A DNA stretch of 32,705 nucleotides from Planctomycetota bacterium (GTDB taxonomy: Bacteria; Planctomycetota; Planctomycetia; Gemmatales; Gemmataceae), in the NCBI GenBank assembly GCA_016191165.1, contig JACPPF010000173.1, positions 1-32,705 of the forward strand. Reading direction: 5' to 3'. The notes under the pieces are model-generated. The model was not told the origin of the DNA. It did not search any database and was given only the letters and a program-made list of their open reading frames with translations. The translations under genes and the position numbers were made by a program. Positions 22,289 to 31,696 of this stretch are shown in pieces. The stretch's first letter is position 1; every line of letters begins with the position of its first letter.

Positions 22289-23984
22289 AATCCAGGCCTA
22301 CGAGCACAAGCTCGACACGCGCGAAGTAGGCCGCGTGCTCGAAGTGGGCGACGGCATCGCGCGCGTCTACGGCCTTGCCAACGCCATGAACGGCGAAATG
22401 GTGGAGTTCAGCCGCGCGGGCATTCGCGGGCTGGTGTTCAACCTCGAAGAAAACTCCGTCGGCATCATCATCCTGGGCAACCACCTGGAGATCATCGAAG
22501 GGGACGAGGTCCGTTCGCTCGGCACTCTTCTGGAAGTTCCCGTCGGCGACGCCGTCATCGGGCGGGTCGTTGATCCACTCGGGAACCCGCTCGACGGCAA
22601 GGGGCCGATCACCTCGAACAAGACACGCTTCGTCGAATTCACGGCCCCCGGCGTCGCGCATCGCCAGCCCGTCAATCAACCGCTGCAAACCGGCATCAAG
22701 GCCATCGATTCCATGACGCCCGTTGGCCGCGGGCAGCGCGAATTGATCATCGGCGACCGCAAGACGGGCAAAACCGCCATCGCGATCGACACGATCATCA
22801 ATCAGAAAAGCGAGGACGTGATCTGCGTCTACGTCGCGATCGGGCAAAAGGAATCGCAGGTCGCCAACGTCGTTGAATCGCTGCGCAACAACGGGGCGAT
22901 GGATTACACCATCGTCATCGTTTCGTCCGCCGCCGATGCCGCCCCGCTGCAATACCTCGCCCCCTACGCGGGTACGGCAATGGCCGAGTATTACATGTAC
23001 GAGCAAGGCAAGGACACCCTGTGCGTATATGACGATCTATCGAAACAGGCGGCCGCTTATCGTCAACTTTCGCTGCTCGTGCGTCGTCCGCCGGGCCGCG
23101 AGGCCTATCCCGGCGATATCTTCTATTGCCATTCGCGCCTGCTGGAGCGTTCCGCGAAACTGGCCGAGCGCTGGGTCATCGTACCGGAAAGTACGGACCC
23201 GAAAACGGTCACCGACAAGTCGGGCGTTGAAGGCAAGGTCTACGTCGGCCCGCTCGACAAGGAACATGCCGAGAAGCACGATCTGAAAAATCATCCCGGC
23301 TGCAAGGTCGCCAAGGTCGTGAACACCGGCGGGTCGCTGACAGCCTTGCCGATCATCGAGACGCTCGAAGGTGAAGTCTCCGCATACATCCCGACCAACG
23401 TCATCTCGATCACTGACGGGCAGATTTACCTACAACCCGACTTGTTTTACGCCGGTGTGCGGCCCGCCATCGACGTCGGCGTCTCCGTCTCACGCGTCGG
23501 CGGCAAGGCCCAGACGGGCGCCATGAAATCGATCGCTGGCAGCCTGCGTCTCCAACTGGCCGCCTTTCGCGAACTCGAAGCCTTCGCCCAGCTCGGCACC
23601 GACCTCGACAAGGCGACCCAGCAGGAGCTCGACCGCGGTTATCGCATGGTCGAAATCCTGAAACAGGGCCAGTTCAGGCCGATGCACGTGGCGGACCAGG
23701 TCATGATCATCTACGCCGGCACCAAGGGTTACCTCGACAAGATCCCGCGCAACCAGGTGTCGGAGTGGGAAACGCAGTTTCTGACCTTCATGCGCGAGCA
23801 GCGCAAGGCAGTGCGCGATCAGCTCATCAGCGAGAAAAAGCTGTCCGCCGATCTCGAAGCGAAGCTGAAAGCAGGACTCGACGCGTTCGTGCCGCAATAC
23901 AAGGCGCCCGGCGCCGCCACGACGACGCCGGCGAAAAGCACCGCGATCAAGGAAGGCGAGACGCCTGTGGCGGCGGGGCGTTGA
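22245..23984 (+). CDS. atpA: F1Fo ATP synthase subunit alpha, with an insertion of about 50 residues
   Basis: A 579-residue alpha subunit, against about 500-515 in most bacteria. The P-loop GDRKTGKT is at residues 170-177, and VISITDGQI and SVSRVGG are also conserved. The catalytic-site Arg region lies in the latter motif. Two departures account for the extra length. Between ERSAKLAE and [11 protein letters not shown], where other alpha subunits have only a few residues, lie about 50 extra residues at 308-360 ([16 protein letters not shown]... [20 protein letters not shown]). A C-terminal tail ([20 protein letters not shown]) adds about 30. The DNA across the insertion has the same base composition as the gene, and the residues do not look like a palindromic element. 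Confidence 0.95.
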   Translation: MKFKADEIVSVLQSEIQAYEHKLDTREVGRVLEVGDGIARVYGLANAMNGEMVEFSRAGIRGLVFNLEENSVGIIILGNHLEIIEGDEVRSLGTLLEVPVGDAVIGRVVDPLGNPLDGKGPITSNKTRFVEFTAPGVAHRQPVNQPLQTGIKAIDSMTPVGRGQRELIIGDRKTGKTAIAIDTIINQKSEDVICVYVAIGQKESQVANVVESLRNNGAMDYTIVIVSSAADAAPLQYLAPYAGTAMAEYYMYEQGKDTLCVYDDLSKQAAAYRQLSLLVRRPPGREAYPGDIFYCHSRLLERSAKLAERWVIVPESTDPKTVTDKSGVEGKVYVGPLDKEHAEKHDLKNHPGCKVAKVVNTGGSLTALPIIETLEGEVSAYIPTNVISITDGQIYLQPDLFYAGVRPAIDVGVSVSRVGGKAQTGAMKSIAGSLRLQLAAFRELEAFAQLGTDLDKATQQELDRGYRMVEILKQGQFRPMHVADQVMIIYAGTKGYLDKIPRNQVSEWETQFLTFMREQRKAVRDQLISEKKLSADLEAKLKAGLDAFVPQYKAPGAATTTPAKSTAIKEGETPVAAGR

Positions 23985-23997
23985 TGGTAGAATAAAA

Positions 23998-24257
23998 ATG
24001 CCGCGAATTTCGACCTACTAGGCATCGCCATTTACATGTATTTTCAGGATCACGCACCGCCTCATTTTCATGCAATCTACGGGGAACATGAGGCGGTTAT
24101 CGAGATCACCACGGCAAAATTGATCGACGGATCGTTGCCGCGTCGGGCGAAAAAAATGGTCGCCGAATGGACCAAGGCGCATCGAGCGGAGTTGGAGGAA
24201 AACTGGAAAAGAACGCAGACGGCCCAGGCGTTGCAAACGATCGATCCGCTTGAATAG
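23998..24257 (+). pseudogene. Frameshifted DUF4160 protein gene
   Basis: ATG 23998, 13 bases after the atpA stop, begins MPRISTY and stops at TAG (24019-24021). The frame one base back continues LGIAIYMYFQDHAPPHFHAIYGEHEA, which is the DUF4160 signature and normally follows 'MPRIS.F.GI.IYMY'. The two parts join if one base is restored near 24018 (TACCTAGGC would read Y-L-G), so I infer a one-base deletion or a sequencing error. An internal ATG at 24036 would give 73 residues (MYFQDHAPPHFHA to IDPLE). DUF4160 genes commonly sit before DUF2442 genes, as here, in a pair often viewed as a toxin-antitoxin-like module. Its role is unproven. Confidence 0.72.
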
Positions 24258-24267
24258 GAAGCTTGTC

Positions 24268-24543
24268 ATGATTCTTAGAATTGTCGCGGTGACAGTGGTT
24301 GGCCCGCGCCGGTTGGACCTGCGTTTTAGCAATGGCGTCCGAAAGCACGTGGACCTTTCGCCGCTCCTGGAAGGGCCAATGTTTGAGCCTCTAAGAGAGG
24401 CTCGGTATTTTGAACGGGTCGAACTCGACAACGTCTGTGGCACAGTCGTTTGGCCCAATGGCGCCGACTTCGCGCCGGAAAGCCTGTTCGCCTTGCCTGA
24501 ACTGACCCAAGCAAGGAAACGCCGAACCATGGCGCGAAAATGA
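24268..24543 (+). CDS. DUF2442 protein
   Basis: A 91-residue protein. ATG 24268 has AGGAA (24256-24260) 7 bases upstream; a start at 24250 would overlap the previous gene. MILRIVAVTVVGPRRLDLRFSNG, then LSPLLEGPMFEPLRE and the closing TVVWPNGADFAPESL, match the DUF2442 family ('V.....L.L.F.dG....dl...l.g..f..L.....f..v......I.WpnG.Dl.pe.L'). It pairs with the DUF4160 gene before it. Both lie between atpA and atpG on the same strand. Confidence 0.85.
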   Translation: MILRIVAVTVVGPRRLDLRFSNGVRKHVDLSPLLEGPMFEPLREARYFERVELDNVCGTVVWPNGADFAPESLFALPELTQARKRRTMARK

Positions 24544-24552
24544 GAAAGAGCA

Positions 24553-25206
24553 ATGGCGGTTCTCGAGGACCATGAAAGAAGGTTGAGGCGGTCCGCGGAA
24601 ATTGCTCGTTTCCAGCTGGAGGTCCAGATGGAAAAGCGATTCCTCTCGCCGCTGGATGTGATCCGCGTTCTCAATAGAGAGAAGATCAGCTTTGTATTGG
24701 TGGGAGCCTATGGCCTATCTGGTTACCGGACCCAGGCGCGCGCGACGGACGATGTGGATGTGGTCGTCGCCGCCCGGCAGGTTGCCAAAGCGGTGCGGGC
24801 CTTGAACAAGGCGTTCCCGTGGCTTGAACCCTATGACGCGGAAGTCGTGGTTCGCCTGTGCGACAAGGAAACCAAGGAAGTGGCAATCGATGTCATGAAG
24901 CCGCTTCAACCGCCCTATCACGTGATCTTCAAGCACGCCAAGAAGGTCACGCTCAAAAAGGCGAGCTACCGCGTTCCAACCCTGGAGATGGCCCTGGCGT
25001 GCAAATTCGCCCCCATGATTAGCTTGATGCGCGTGGACGAAAGGAAGCTGCAGGACGCGGCCGATTTCATTGACATCGTCAAGAAAAACCCAAACATTGA
25101 TCTGGATTTGCTCAACGATTTGGGCGAACGGGTCTACAATGGCCGCGGCGCGGAAATCCTTGAGTTGATTCGCAAGATCCGGGCGGGTGAGAAGCTGGAG
25201 TTGTAG
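24553..25206 (+). CDS. Nucleotidyltransferase-like protein (AbiEii/DUF6036-like)
   Basis: A 217-residue protein. ISFVLVGAYGLSGYRTQARATDDVDVVV fits the nucleotidyltransferase fold, 'vlvGG.A...hg..R.T.DiDvvv', with the Asp pair in DDVDV as the presumed metal ligands; the glycine pair seen in most members is GA here. VPTLEMALACKFAPM and DERKLQDAADFIDIVKKNPN in the second half are typical of the AbiEii/DUF6036-like group that appears in toxin-antitoxin and phage-defence systems. A HEPN partner is not present. It starts 9 bases after the DUF2442 stop, so the three genes form one cassette inside the atp operon. Function is inferred only at the fold level. Confidence 0.72.
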   Translation: MAVLEDHERRLRRSAEIARFQLEVQMEKRFLSPLDVIRVLNREKISFVLVGAYGLSGYRTQARATDDVDVVVAARQVAKAVRALNKAFPWLEPYDAEVVVRLCDKETKEVAIDVMKPLQPPYHVIFKHAKKVTLKKASYRVPTLEMALACKFAPMISLMRVDERKLQDAADFIDIVKKNPNIDLDLLNDLGERVYNGRGAEILELIRKIRAGEKLEL

Positions 25207-25227
25207 GCGATTGCAGCGCAGCGTTGT

Positions 25228-25250
25228 GCGAACGCTAAGCCGCGAGCGGC
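25228..25250 (+). repeat. 23-bp repeat at the left flank of atpG
   Basis: It begins GCGAACGCT and ends GCGAGCGGC, and matches 20 of 23 positions with 26212-26234. It lies 14 bases before the atpG start, between the nucleotidyltransferase gene and atpG. Confidence 0.6.
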
Positions 25251-25263
25251 TGGGAAAACCAAT

Positions 25264-26181
25264 ATGGCCAACACACGTGCCCTCGTCAAACGCCGCAAGG
25301 CGATCCGGAATATCCGCAAGATCACGCGGACGATGGAGCTGATCGCGACCGCGCGCTTCAAGAAGGCGATGGACCGCGCCATCGAGGCCGACGCCTTCAC
25401 GCGCAAGATCGCCGAGCTTGCCGCCGATCTGGCCGCCTCCGCGACCAACATTCACCATCCCCTGCTCGAGAAACGGGCCGAGGTCAAAAACAGCGTCCTG
25501 CTGGTCCTGTGCTCCAACCGCGGCCTGTGCGGCGGTTACAACGCGTCGATCCTGCGCGACGCCAGTACCGCCTTGCGGAAGGTTCAAGGCGAGGGCATTC
25601 AGGTTCATCTGGACCTTTCCGGCAAACGCGCGATCAGCTACTACCGCTACCAGGGCGTGCAGGCCGAGCATACCTACACGCACTTTGAAGACAAGCCAAG
25701 CTTTGAAGAAGTGGACGCGGTCGCCAGCCGTTACCTGGCCGATTATATCGCCGGCAAGATTGACCGCGTCGATGTGGCCTACATGAAATTCCTCAATGCC
25801 GCCCGGCAAGCGCCGGTCGTCGAGACGCTATTGCCGTTGACGACCCTGGCGCCGGTACCGAGCCGCAAATCTCCCCCCTCTCCCTCTGGGGGAGGGGTTG
25901 GGGGTGAGGGCGGGCCCACGCAGGTCGAATACGAATTCCTCCCCAGCGCCGCCGGCATCCTCGAAGAGATTCTGCCGATGTCGTTCAAGATTCGGCTTTT
26001 CAAGTGCTTCCTGGATTCCGCGGTGTCCGAGCAAATCGCCCGCCGCGTCGCCATGAAGGCAGCCACCGAAAACGCGGGCGAGATGATCCGCGACCTGTCA
26101 TCGAAATACAACCGCGCCCGACAGGCACAGATTACCAAGGAGATCAGCGAAATCATCGGTGGGGCCGCGGCGCTGAAGTAG
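25264..26181 (+). CDS. atpG: F1Fo ATP synthase subunit gamma, with embedded palindromic element
   Basis: A 305-residue gamma subunit (usual 285-295). The N-terminal coil RNIRKITRTMELIATARFKK, the motif CSNRGLCGGYNASI, and the C-terminal NRARQAQITKEISEIIGGAAAL are diagnostic. Gamma is the rotor shaft linking the c-ring to alpha-beta. At about residues 203-216, between ETLLPLTTLAPVPS and TQVEYEFLPS, lies KSPPSPSGGGVGGEGGP, encoded by a palindromic element in frame (25871-25910). That spot is a variable surface loop in other gamma subunits, so the insertion could be tolerated. No clear ribosome binding site precedes ATG 25264; GGGAAAACC is nearest. Cassettes flank it on both sides. Confidence 0.95.
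   Translation: MANTRALVKRRKAIRNIRKITRTMELIATARFKKAMDRAIEADAFTRKIAELAADLAASATNIHHPLLEKRAEVKNSVLLVLCSNRGLCGGYNASILRDASTALRKVQGEGIQVHLDLSGKRAISYYRYQGVQAEHTYTHFEDKPSFEEVDAVASRYLADYIAGKIDRVDVAYMKFLNAARQAPVVETLLPLTTLAPVPSRKSPPSPSGGGVGGEGGPTQVEYEFLPSAAGILEEILPMSFKIRLFKCFLDSAVSEQIARRVAMKAATENAGEMIRDLSSKYNRARQAQITKEISEIIGGAAALK
25871..25910 (+). repeat. Palindromic element inside atpG (PSPSGRG family)
   Basis: A GC-rich element, CTCCCCCCTCTCCCTCTGGG followed by GGAGGGGTTGGGGGTGAGGG. It is read in frame as PPSPSGGGVGGEG. It matches at about 28 of 36 positions with 11262-11300 in the DUF1501 gene. The flanking gamma-subunit sequence is conserved on both sides. Confidence 0.75.
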
Positions 26182-26211
26182 TCAATCGAGTTGCCGCTCG
26201 CAGAGTCCTTC

Positions 26212-26234
26212 GCGAACGCCAAACCGCAAGCGGC
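26212..26234 (+). repeat. 23-bp repeat at the right flank of atpG
   Basis: It begins GCGAACGCC and ends GCAAGCGGC. It is the near-identical direct partner of 25228-25250. Its end lies 24 bases before the DUF104 start, and a complementary GCCGCTCGC at 26193-26201 makes a hairpin with its right part. Confidence 0.6.
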
Positions 26235-26258
26235 GGAATTGATTCTTGGAGGTGATCG

Positions 26259-26488
26259 ATGATTACCCACATTGAGGCGATTTACCACGATGGCGTGTTC
26301 CAGCCGGTCCAGGATGTGAAGATGCCCGAGAATCAGCGCGTTCGACTCAGTATTGAGCCGGTCGAGATGGACGGGATTGCCAAAGCCCGCCAGTGGCTCG
26401 TGGATGTTCAAGCGATGCAGCAACGCATCGCGCCGGAGCGGGGGTTTTTTCCTGATAGCGCGGTCAGCATCGCGGAGGACCGCATGCG

Positions 26489-26492
<4 letters not shown>
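26259..26492 (+). CDS. DUF104 (AF2212-like) antitoxin
   Basis: A 77-residue protein. MITHIEAIYHDGVFQPVQDVKMPENQRVRLSIEP is the AF2212/DUF104 antitoxin signature ('I.AiYe.GvfkPl..v.lpE...V.l.Ie'). GGAGGTGA (26249-26256) is a strong ribosome binding site, 2 bases from ATG. The C-terminal part (IAKARQWLVDVQAMQQ) probably wraps and blocks the toxin. The ATG of the following PIN toxin gene overlaps its stop (ATGA, 26489-26492), the standard arrangement that couples their translation. The module lies inside the atp operon between atpG and atpD. Confidence 0.88.
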
Positions 26493-28373
<1,881 letters not shown>

Positions 28374-28379
28374 CCAGCC

Positions 28380-28462
28380 CAAGCCCCGGGGTGAGCGCAG
28401 CGAACCCCGGGGATCGCCGCGTGCAATATCCCAGAGGTTCGCTGCGCTCACCCCTGGGCTTG
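28380..28462. repeat. Long inverted repeat between atpD and atpC
   Basis: Left arm 28380-28406 and right arm 28436-28462 match at 26 of 27 positions around a 29-base centre; a smaller hairpin CCCCGGGGT/ACCCCGGGG lies inside the left part. The right arm's TTCGCTGCGCTC recurs at 9132-9160. A transcript would fold into a very stable hairpin 12 bases before the atpC start. Confidence 0.8.
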
Positions 28463-28474
28463 AAACAAAACATC

Positions 28475-28867
28475 ATGCCAAATTTGAAATGCGTCGTGGT
28501 CACCCCCGAAAAAGCCGTCCTCGACGAGCCCGCTGACCTTGTCGTCGTGCCGATGTACGACGGCGAACTCGGCATCGCCGATCAGCGCCAGCCGCTCATC
28601 GGGCGACTGGGCTTTGGCGAGCTGCGCATCCATAAGGGCAAAACCGCTCGACATCTCTACGTGGACGGCGGCTTCGTGCAGGTGCGCGACAACGTCGTCA
28701 CCGTGCTCACCTCCAAGGCCATCGACGTCAAGGACATCAACGTCGCCGCGGCCCAGGCCGTCCTCAAATCCGAGACCGTTGAAACGACCCCCGAGGGCAT
28801 GGAGGCGCAAGCCAAGAACCAGCAGCGCGCCCGCGTGCAACTGCGGTTGGCCCGGCAAAACCATTAG
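28475..28867 (+). CDS. atpC: F1Fo ATP synthase subunit epsilon
   Basis: A 130-residue epsilon subunit. The start is ATG 28475 (MPNLKCVVVTPEKAVLDEPA); an upstream frame runs into the inverted repeat. The beta-sandwich domain is clear: VVVPMYDGELGIADQRQPLIGRLGFG, LYVDGGFVQVRDNVVTVL. The C-terminal helical hairpin, which inhibits the enzyme in many bacteria, is short and Gln/Arg-rich (MEAQAKNQQRARVQLRL). No good ribosome binding site precedes it; the hairpin may influence its level. Confidence 0.92.
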   Translation: MPNLKCVVVTPEKAVLDEPADLVVVPMYDGELGIADQRQPLIGRLGFGELRIHKGKTARHLYVDGGFVQVRDNVVTVLTSKAIDVKDINVAAAQAVLKSETVETTPEGMEAQAKNQQRARVQLRLARQNH

Positions 28868-28966
28868 AACGCGGACGTTTCTGGTTTCTTTTCTCTTCCG
28901 TTTGGCTTACGATGGTCCTGTCGACTCGTCGTTTTCAATCCCTTTCGCTGGATCGGAAGAACGTTC

Positions 28967-30376
28967 ATGGCCTTTCAACTCAAATGCACCCACTGCGGCG
29001 CCACTCTCAAGACCGGCAGCAAGATCGCTCCTGGCAAAAAGGTCAAGTGTCCCAAATGCGCCAAGCTCTTCACCGTGGAGCCTGACGAGGACGAAGAGGC
29101 CGTGACCGAGACCGAGGAATTTGCGCCGCCGCAGAACGACAGCACGGATGAGGACGAGGCGCCAAAAACCAAGAAGTCCGCGAAGGTCCGCGACGAAGAG
29201 GAAGACGAAGACGAAAAGCCCAAGAGCAAGCGGCCCGCGAAGGCTCGTGACGACGAAGATGAAGAGGACGAAGACGAAAAGCCCAAGAGCAAGCGGCCCG
29301 CGAAGGCTCGTGACGACGAAGATGAAGAGGACGAAGACGAAAAGCCCAAGAGCAAACGGTCCGCGAAGGCTCGTGATGACGACGATGAAGACGACGACGC
29401 ACCCAAAAAAAAGGGGAAGGACCGCTCCGACGATGACAAACCCAAGAAGAAAACCGGCATGATCGTCGGCATCGTGCTCGGAGTCCTGCTCCTGTGTTGC
29501 TGCTTGCCCACCGGCGGCGCTGGTTGGTTCTTCTGGAGCGCCATTTCCAAGTTCCTGGGTTTTGTCGATGCCGTCCAGACGAACATCAAGAAAATGGAGG
29601 ACAAGCGGAAAACCAAGGACGGCGCGAAGGCAATCGACACGAAACCGGCCTTCACCCGCACCGCGCTCGCCATGACTCAGGAATTTCTCGACAACGAAAA
29701 GAACGCCACCGCCAAGTACCAGGACAGGCTCGTCGAAGTCACGGGCGAAATTTGGGACGTGACCCCTAACAAGGGGTTCACCCTCAAAGGCGCGAAAAAG
29801 GACGCCAAGGACGCACTGGGCATCTCCCTCGTTTGTGACGTTCGGCCCTCGGAATTGAACAAGGTCGCGGGACTTGCCAACGGTAACAACGTCCGAGTGG
29901 TCGGCAAGGTTACACGGGTCATCGGCATTGCGGTGCAACTTTCCGATTGCACGCTGACCGAGCTGGCGCCAAAAGAAAAGGTCAAACCGCCGCCGGTGAA
30001 ATTGCAGAAGGTCCACATCATCATCGACTCGCGTTACGCAAAAACGGCGATCTCCCGGTTTGAGATTTTTGGACCGCCCGGGCTTAAACAATACCAAGGC
30101 GCCTATCAACTCCAGGAAGTAGCAGTGGTTCAAGGTTCGCCACCGCCAAACGGGCCGTGTTATCTCCTCAGCTATATCGCACGCGGGGGTGGCGGGGACA
30201 TCAGTAGCGGTGGCGACACAACCCGGGGCACCTTTTTCACAGCTCAACTTCCACCACGAAGCACCTTGACGAATCTAAAAACGATTGGAACGTTCCAGGC
30301 CAAGATGATCGGAGTCGGCAGTTCAGGTCTCCGAATCGAATATACCCTCGTGGAAGCCACCCTGCAAAGTCCCTGA
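28967..30376 (+). CDS. MJ0042 zinc-ribbon membrane protein with tRNA_anti-like outer domain
   Basis: A 469-residue protein in four parts. Residues 1-40 form an MJ0042-type zinc ribbon, CTHCGATLKTGSKIAPGK then CPKC (CxxC pairs). Residues 45-165 are acidic/basic low complexity with three 21-residue repeats (KPKSKRPAKARDDEDEEDED). A transmembrane helix follows at about residues 165-190 (TGMIVGIVLGVLLLCCCLPT, then WFF). The C-terminal region, about 225-330, resembles the tRNA_anti-like OB-fold (YQDRLVEVTGEIWDV and LANGNNVRVVGKVTRVI). A zinc ribbon inside the cell and an OB-like domain outside suggest a membrane linker; the task is unknown. Three smaller paralogues follow in the same direction. 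Confidence 0.8.
   Translation: MAFQLKCTHCGATLKTGSKIAPGKKVKCPKCAKLFTVEPDEDEEAVTETEEFAPPQNDSTDEDEAPKTKKSAKVRDEEEDEDEKPKSKRPAKARDDEDEEDEDEKPKSKRPAKARDDEDEEDEDEKPKSKRSAKARDDDDEDDDAPKKKGKDRSDDDKPKKKTGMIVGIVLGVLLLCCCLPTGGAGWFFWSAISKFLGFVDAVQTNIKKMEDKRKTKDGAKAIDTKPAFTRTALAMTQEFLDNEKNATAKYQDRLVEVTGEIWDVTPNKGFTLKGAKKDAKDALGISLVCDVRPSELNKVAGLANGNNVRVVGKVTRVIGIAVQLSDCTLTELAPKEKVKPPPVKLQKVHIIIDSRYAKTAISRFEIFGPPGLKQYQGAYQLQEVAVVQGSPPPNGPCYLLSYIARGGGGDISSGGDTTRGTFFTAQLPPRSTLTNLKTIGTFQAKMIGVGSSGLRIEYTLVEATLQSP
29216..29395 (+). repeat. 63-bp tandem repeat within the first MJ0042 gene
   Basis: Units start at 29216, 29279 and 29342. The first two are identical at all 63 positions; the third is diverged and partial. 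A still more diverged unit precedes them at about 29171-29215. Each full unit encodes 21 residues, KPKSKRPAKA followed by RDDEDEEDEDE. Confidence 0.9.
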
Positions 30377-30650
30377 GGCCGACACGCAAGCAAAAAAGAT
30401 GGCGACGGTTCAACGCCGTGCGCTCTGGCGCGGTCGCGACTTCCGCGTCATGTCCTTTTCTCGGCGTTCTTTGCGGTGTTTCTGGTTATAATCCGCACAG
30501 GCCGCCTGTTCGTCCTTGCTTGACCAATTTCCCCACATTCCCGGCAAGATAATGTTGTGAATCGGCTTTCCATTGTTCTAAAATGTCTCCGTTCCCGGCC
30601 GGTTTCCCCGTGTGTCCAGCACCCAACCAGGGAAGAAGAGCAGCATTCTC

Positions 30651-31115
30651 ATGCCCTCGATCAAATGCACCAACTGCGGCGCCGTGCTCAAAACCAAGGA
30701 CGAAATTCCCGTCGGGAAAAGGGTGAAGTGCCCGAAATGTGCCCAGCCGTTCGTCGTCCAGGCGGACACGCCGGAGCCGGAGCAACCCGCGGCGTCCGGG
30801 TCGCCCTTCGCTTTTGGCAACGATGACAGCGGTGGCGGCGCGGATGGAACGCCCAGGAAAAAGGAGAAAGGCGGCGAGGGCGACCCCGATGGCGACGGCA
30901 AGCCGAAAAAGAAAAACACCCTCATGATCAGTCTGATCGTCGCGGGTGTGTTGCTGTTCTGCTGTTGTCCGGCCACTTGCACCGGAATCTGGTTCGCGGC
31001 CGGTCAGGCGATCCAGGCGGCGCTGGGATTCGGCGAAGGCGCGGCCAAGAAGGCCTTTGAGGACGCCGCCAAAAAAATGGAGGAAGAGGCGAAGAAGCAG
31101 AAAAAGCCCTTATAA
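30651..31115 (+). CDS. MJ0042 zinc-ribbon membrane protein (second paralogue)
   Basis: A 154-residue protein. ATG 30651 (MPSIKCTNCG) is chosen because it starts the zinc ribbon directly, CTNCGAVLKTKDEIPVGK then CPKC; a GTG at 30612 would add 13 residues. A Gly/Asp-rich and Lys-rich linker (GGEGDPDGDGKPKKK) leads to a transmembrane helix with a triple Cys (LIVAGVLLFCCCPATCTG), which matches the LLLCCCLPT helix of the first paralogue. The end is a Lys/Glu-rich tail (AKKMEEEAKKQKKPL). Function unknown. Confidence 0.78.
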   Translation: MPSIKCTNCGAVLKTKDEIPVGKRVKCPKCAQPFVVQADTPEPEQPAASGSPFAFGNDDSGGGADGTPRKKEKGGEGDPDGDGKPKKKNTLMISLIVAGVLLFCCCPATCTGIWFAAGQAIQAALGFGEGAAKKAFEDAAKKMEEEAKKQKKPL

Positions 31116-31132
31116 AGTCAGCCGAGTTTTTT

Positions 31133-31483
31133 ATGAGCCATTCCATCAAATGTCTGCATTGCATGGCCGTGTTGAAATCGCCGGTTCCGGTGCCGGCCGG
31201 CAAGAAGGTGAAGTGTCCGAAGTGTCAGCAGTCGTTCATCACGCTGGCCGCCCCGGCGCCCGCGCCGCCGCCGCAACCGGTTGTTCCGGTCCAGCAGGCG
31301 GCCACTCCGGCACCGGCGCAGGGATTGAACATCAGTATTTTCACGGGCGACGCCGACCTTGCCATCGCCCACTTGATGAGTGAGCCAGGCGCCGCGCCCC
31401 CAACCGGCCTCGACGATGATCTTGTGACCGAGGAAGACGAGATCGAATCCAAAAAGAATCAGGACGGGGGCAAACGCAAGTAA
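31133..31483 (+). CDS. MJ0042 zinc-ribbon protein (third paralogue)
   Basis: A 116-residue protein with the ribbon CLHCMAVLKSPVPVPAGK then CPKC, followed by a Pro/Ala-rich stretch and an acidic tail ending NQDGGKRK. Unlike the first two it has no transmembrane helix. It starts 17 bases after the previous stop. The ribbon's DNA shares a 26-base identical stretch with the fourth gene (GGCAAGAAGGTGAAGTG onwards), which shows recent duplication. Its last 27 bases, including the stop, recur 188 bases downstream (31645-31671). Confidence 0.78.
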   Translation: MSHSIKCLHCMAVLKSPVPVPAGKKVKCPKCQQSFITLAAPAPAPPPQPVVPVQQAATPAPAQGLNISIFTGDADLAIAHLMSEPGAAPPTGLDDDLVTEEDEIESKKNQDGGKRK

Positions 31484-31510
31484 GGACAACCACCGATACC
31501 AGTTCCGGCT

Positions 31511-31642
31511 CTCGTTCCCAGGCTCTGCCTGGGAACGCACGATGTTGCAGGCTCTGCCTGCCGGACCCGAAATCGCTTCCGCGGCTGGGCGCGAGGCAGA
31601 GCCTCGCGAGTAGGGCGTTCCCAGGCGGAGCCTGGGAACGAG
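31511..31642. repeat. Compound palindromic cassette, CGTTCCCAGGC type
   Basis: The two ends are hairpins of the form CGTTCCCAGGC/GCCTGGGAACG (31511-31538 and 31615-31642) which also pair with each other. Between them lie two more palindromes: GCAGGCTCTGCCTGC (31547-31561) and GCGAGGCAGAGCCTCGC (31591-31607). No reading frame of note. The cassette lies between the third and fourth paralogues. Confidence 0.8.
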
Positions 31643-31644
31643 GA

Positions 31645-31671
31645 AATCAGGACAGGGGCAAGCGCAAGTAA
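31645..31671 (+). repeat. Duplicate of the third paralogue's last 27 bases
   Basis: AATCAGGACAGGGGCAAGCG followed by CAAGTAA matches the end of the previous gene (31457-31483) at 25 of 27 positions, including the stop codon. The palindromic cassette lies between the two copies. This looks like the remnant 3' end of another paralogue, or a duplication that flanks an insertion. Confidence 0.85.
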
Positions 31672-31696
31672 GCGTCAAACGATCAGACGAGCAAGC

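Noticed and set aside
31511-31671. Possible CRISPR-like array
   Set aside because: The repeated pieces are palindromes of differing sequence without regular spacers, and no cas genes are present.
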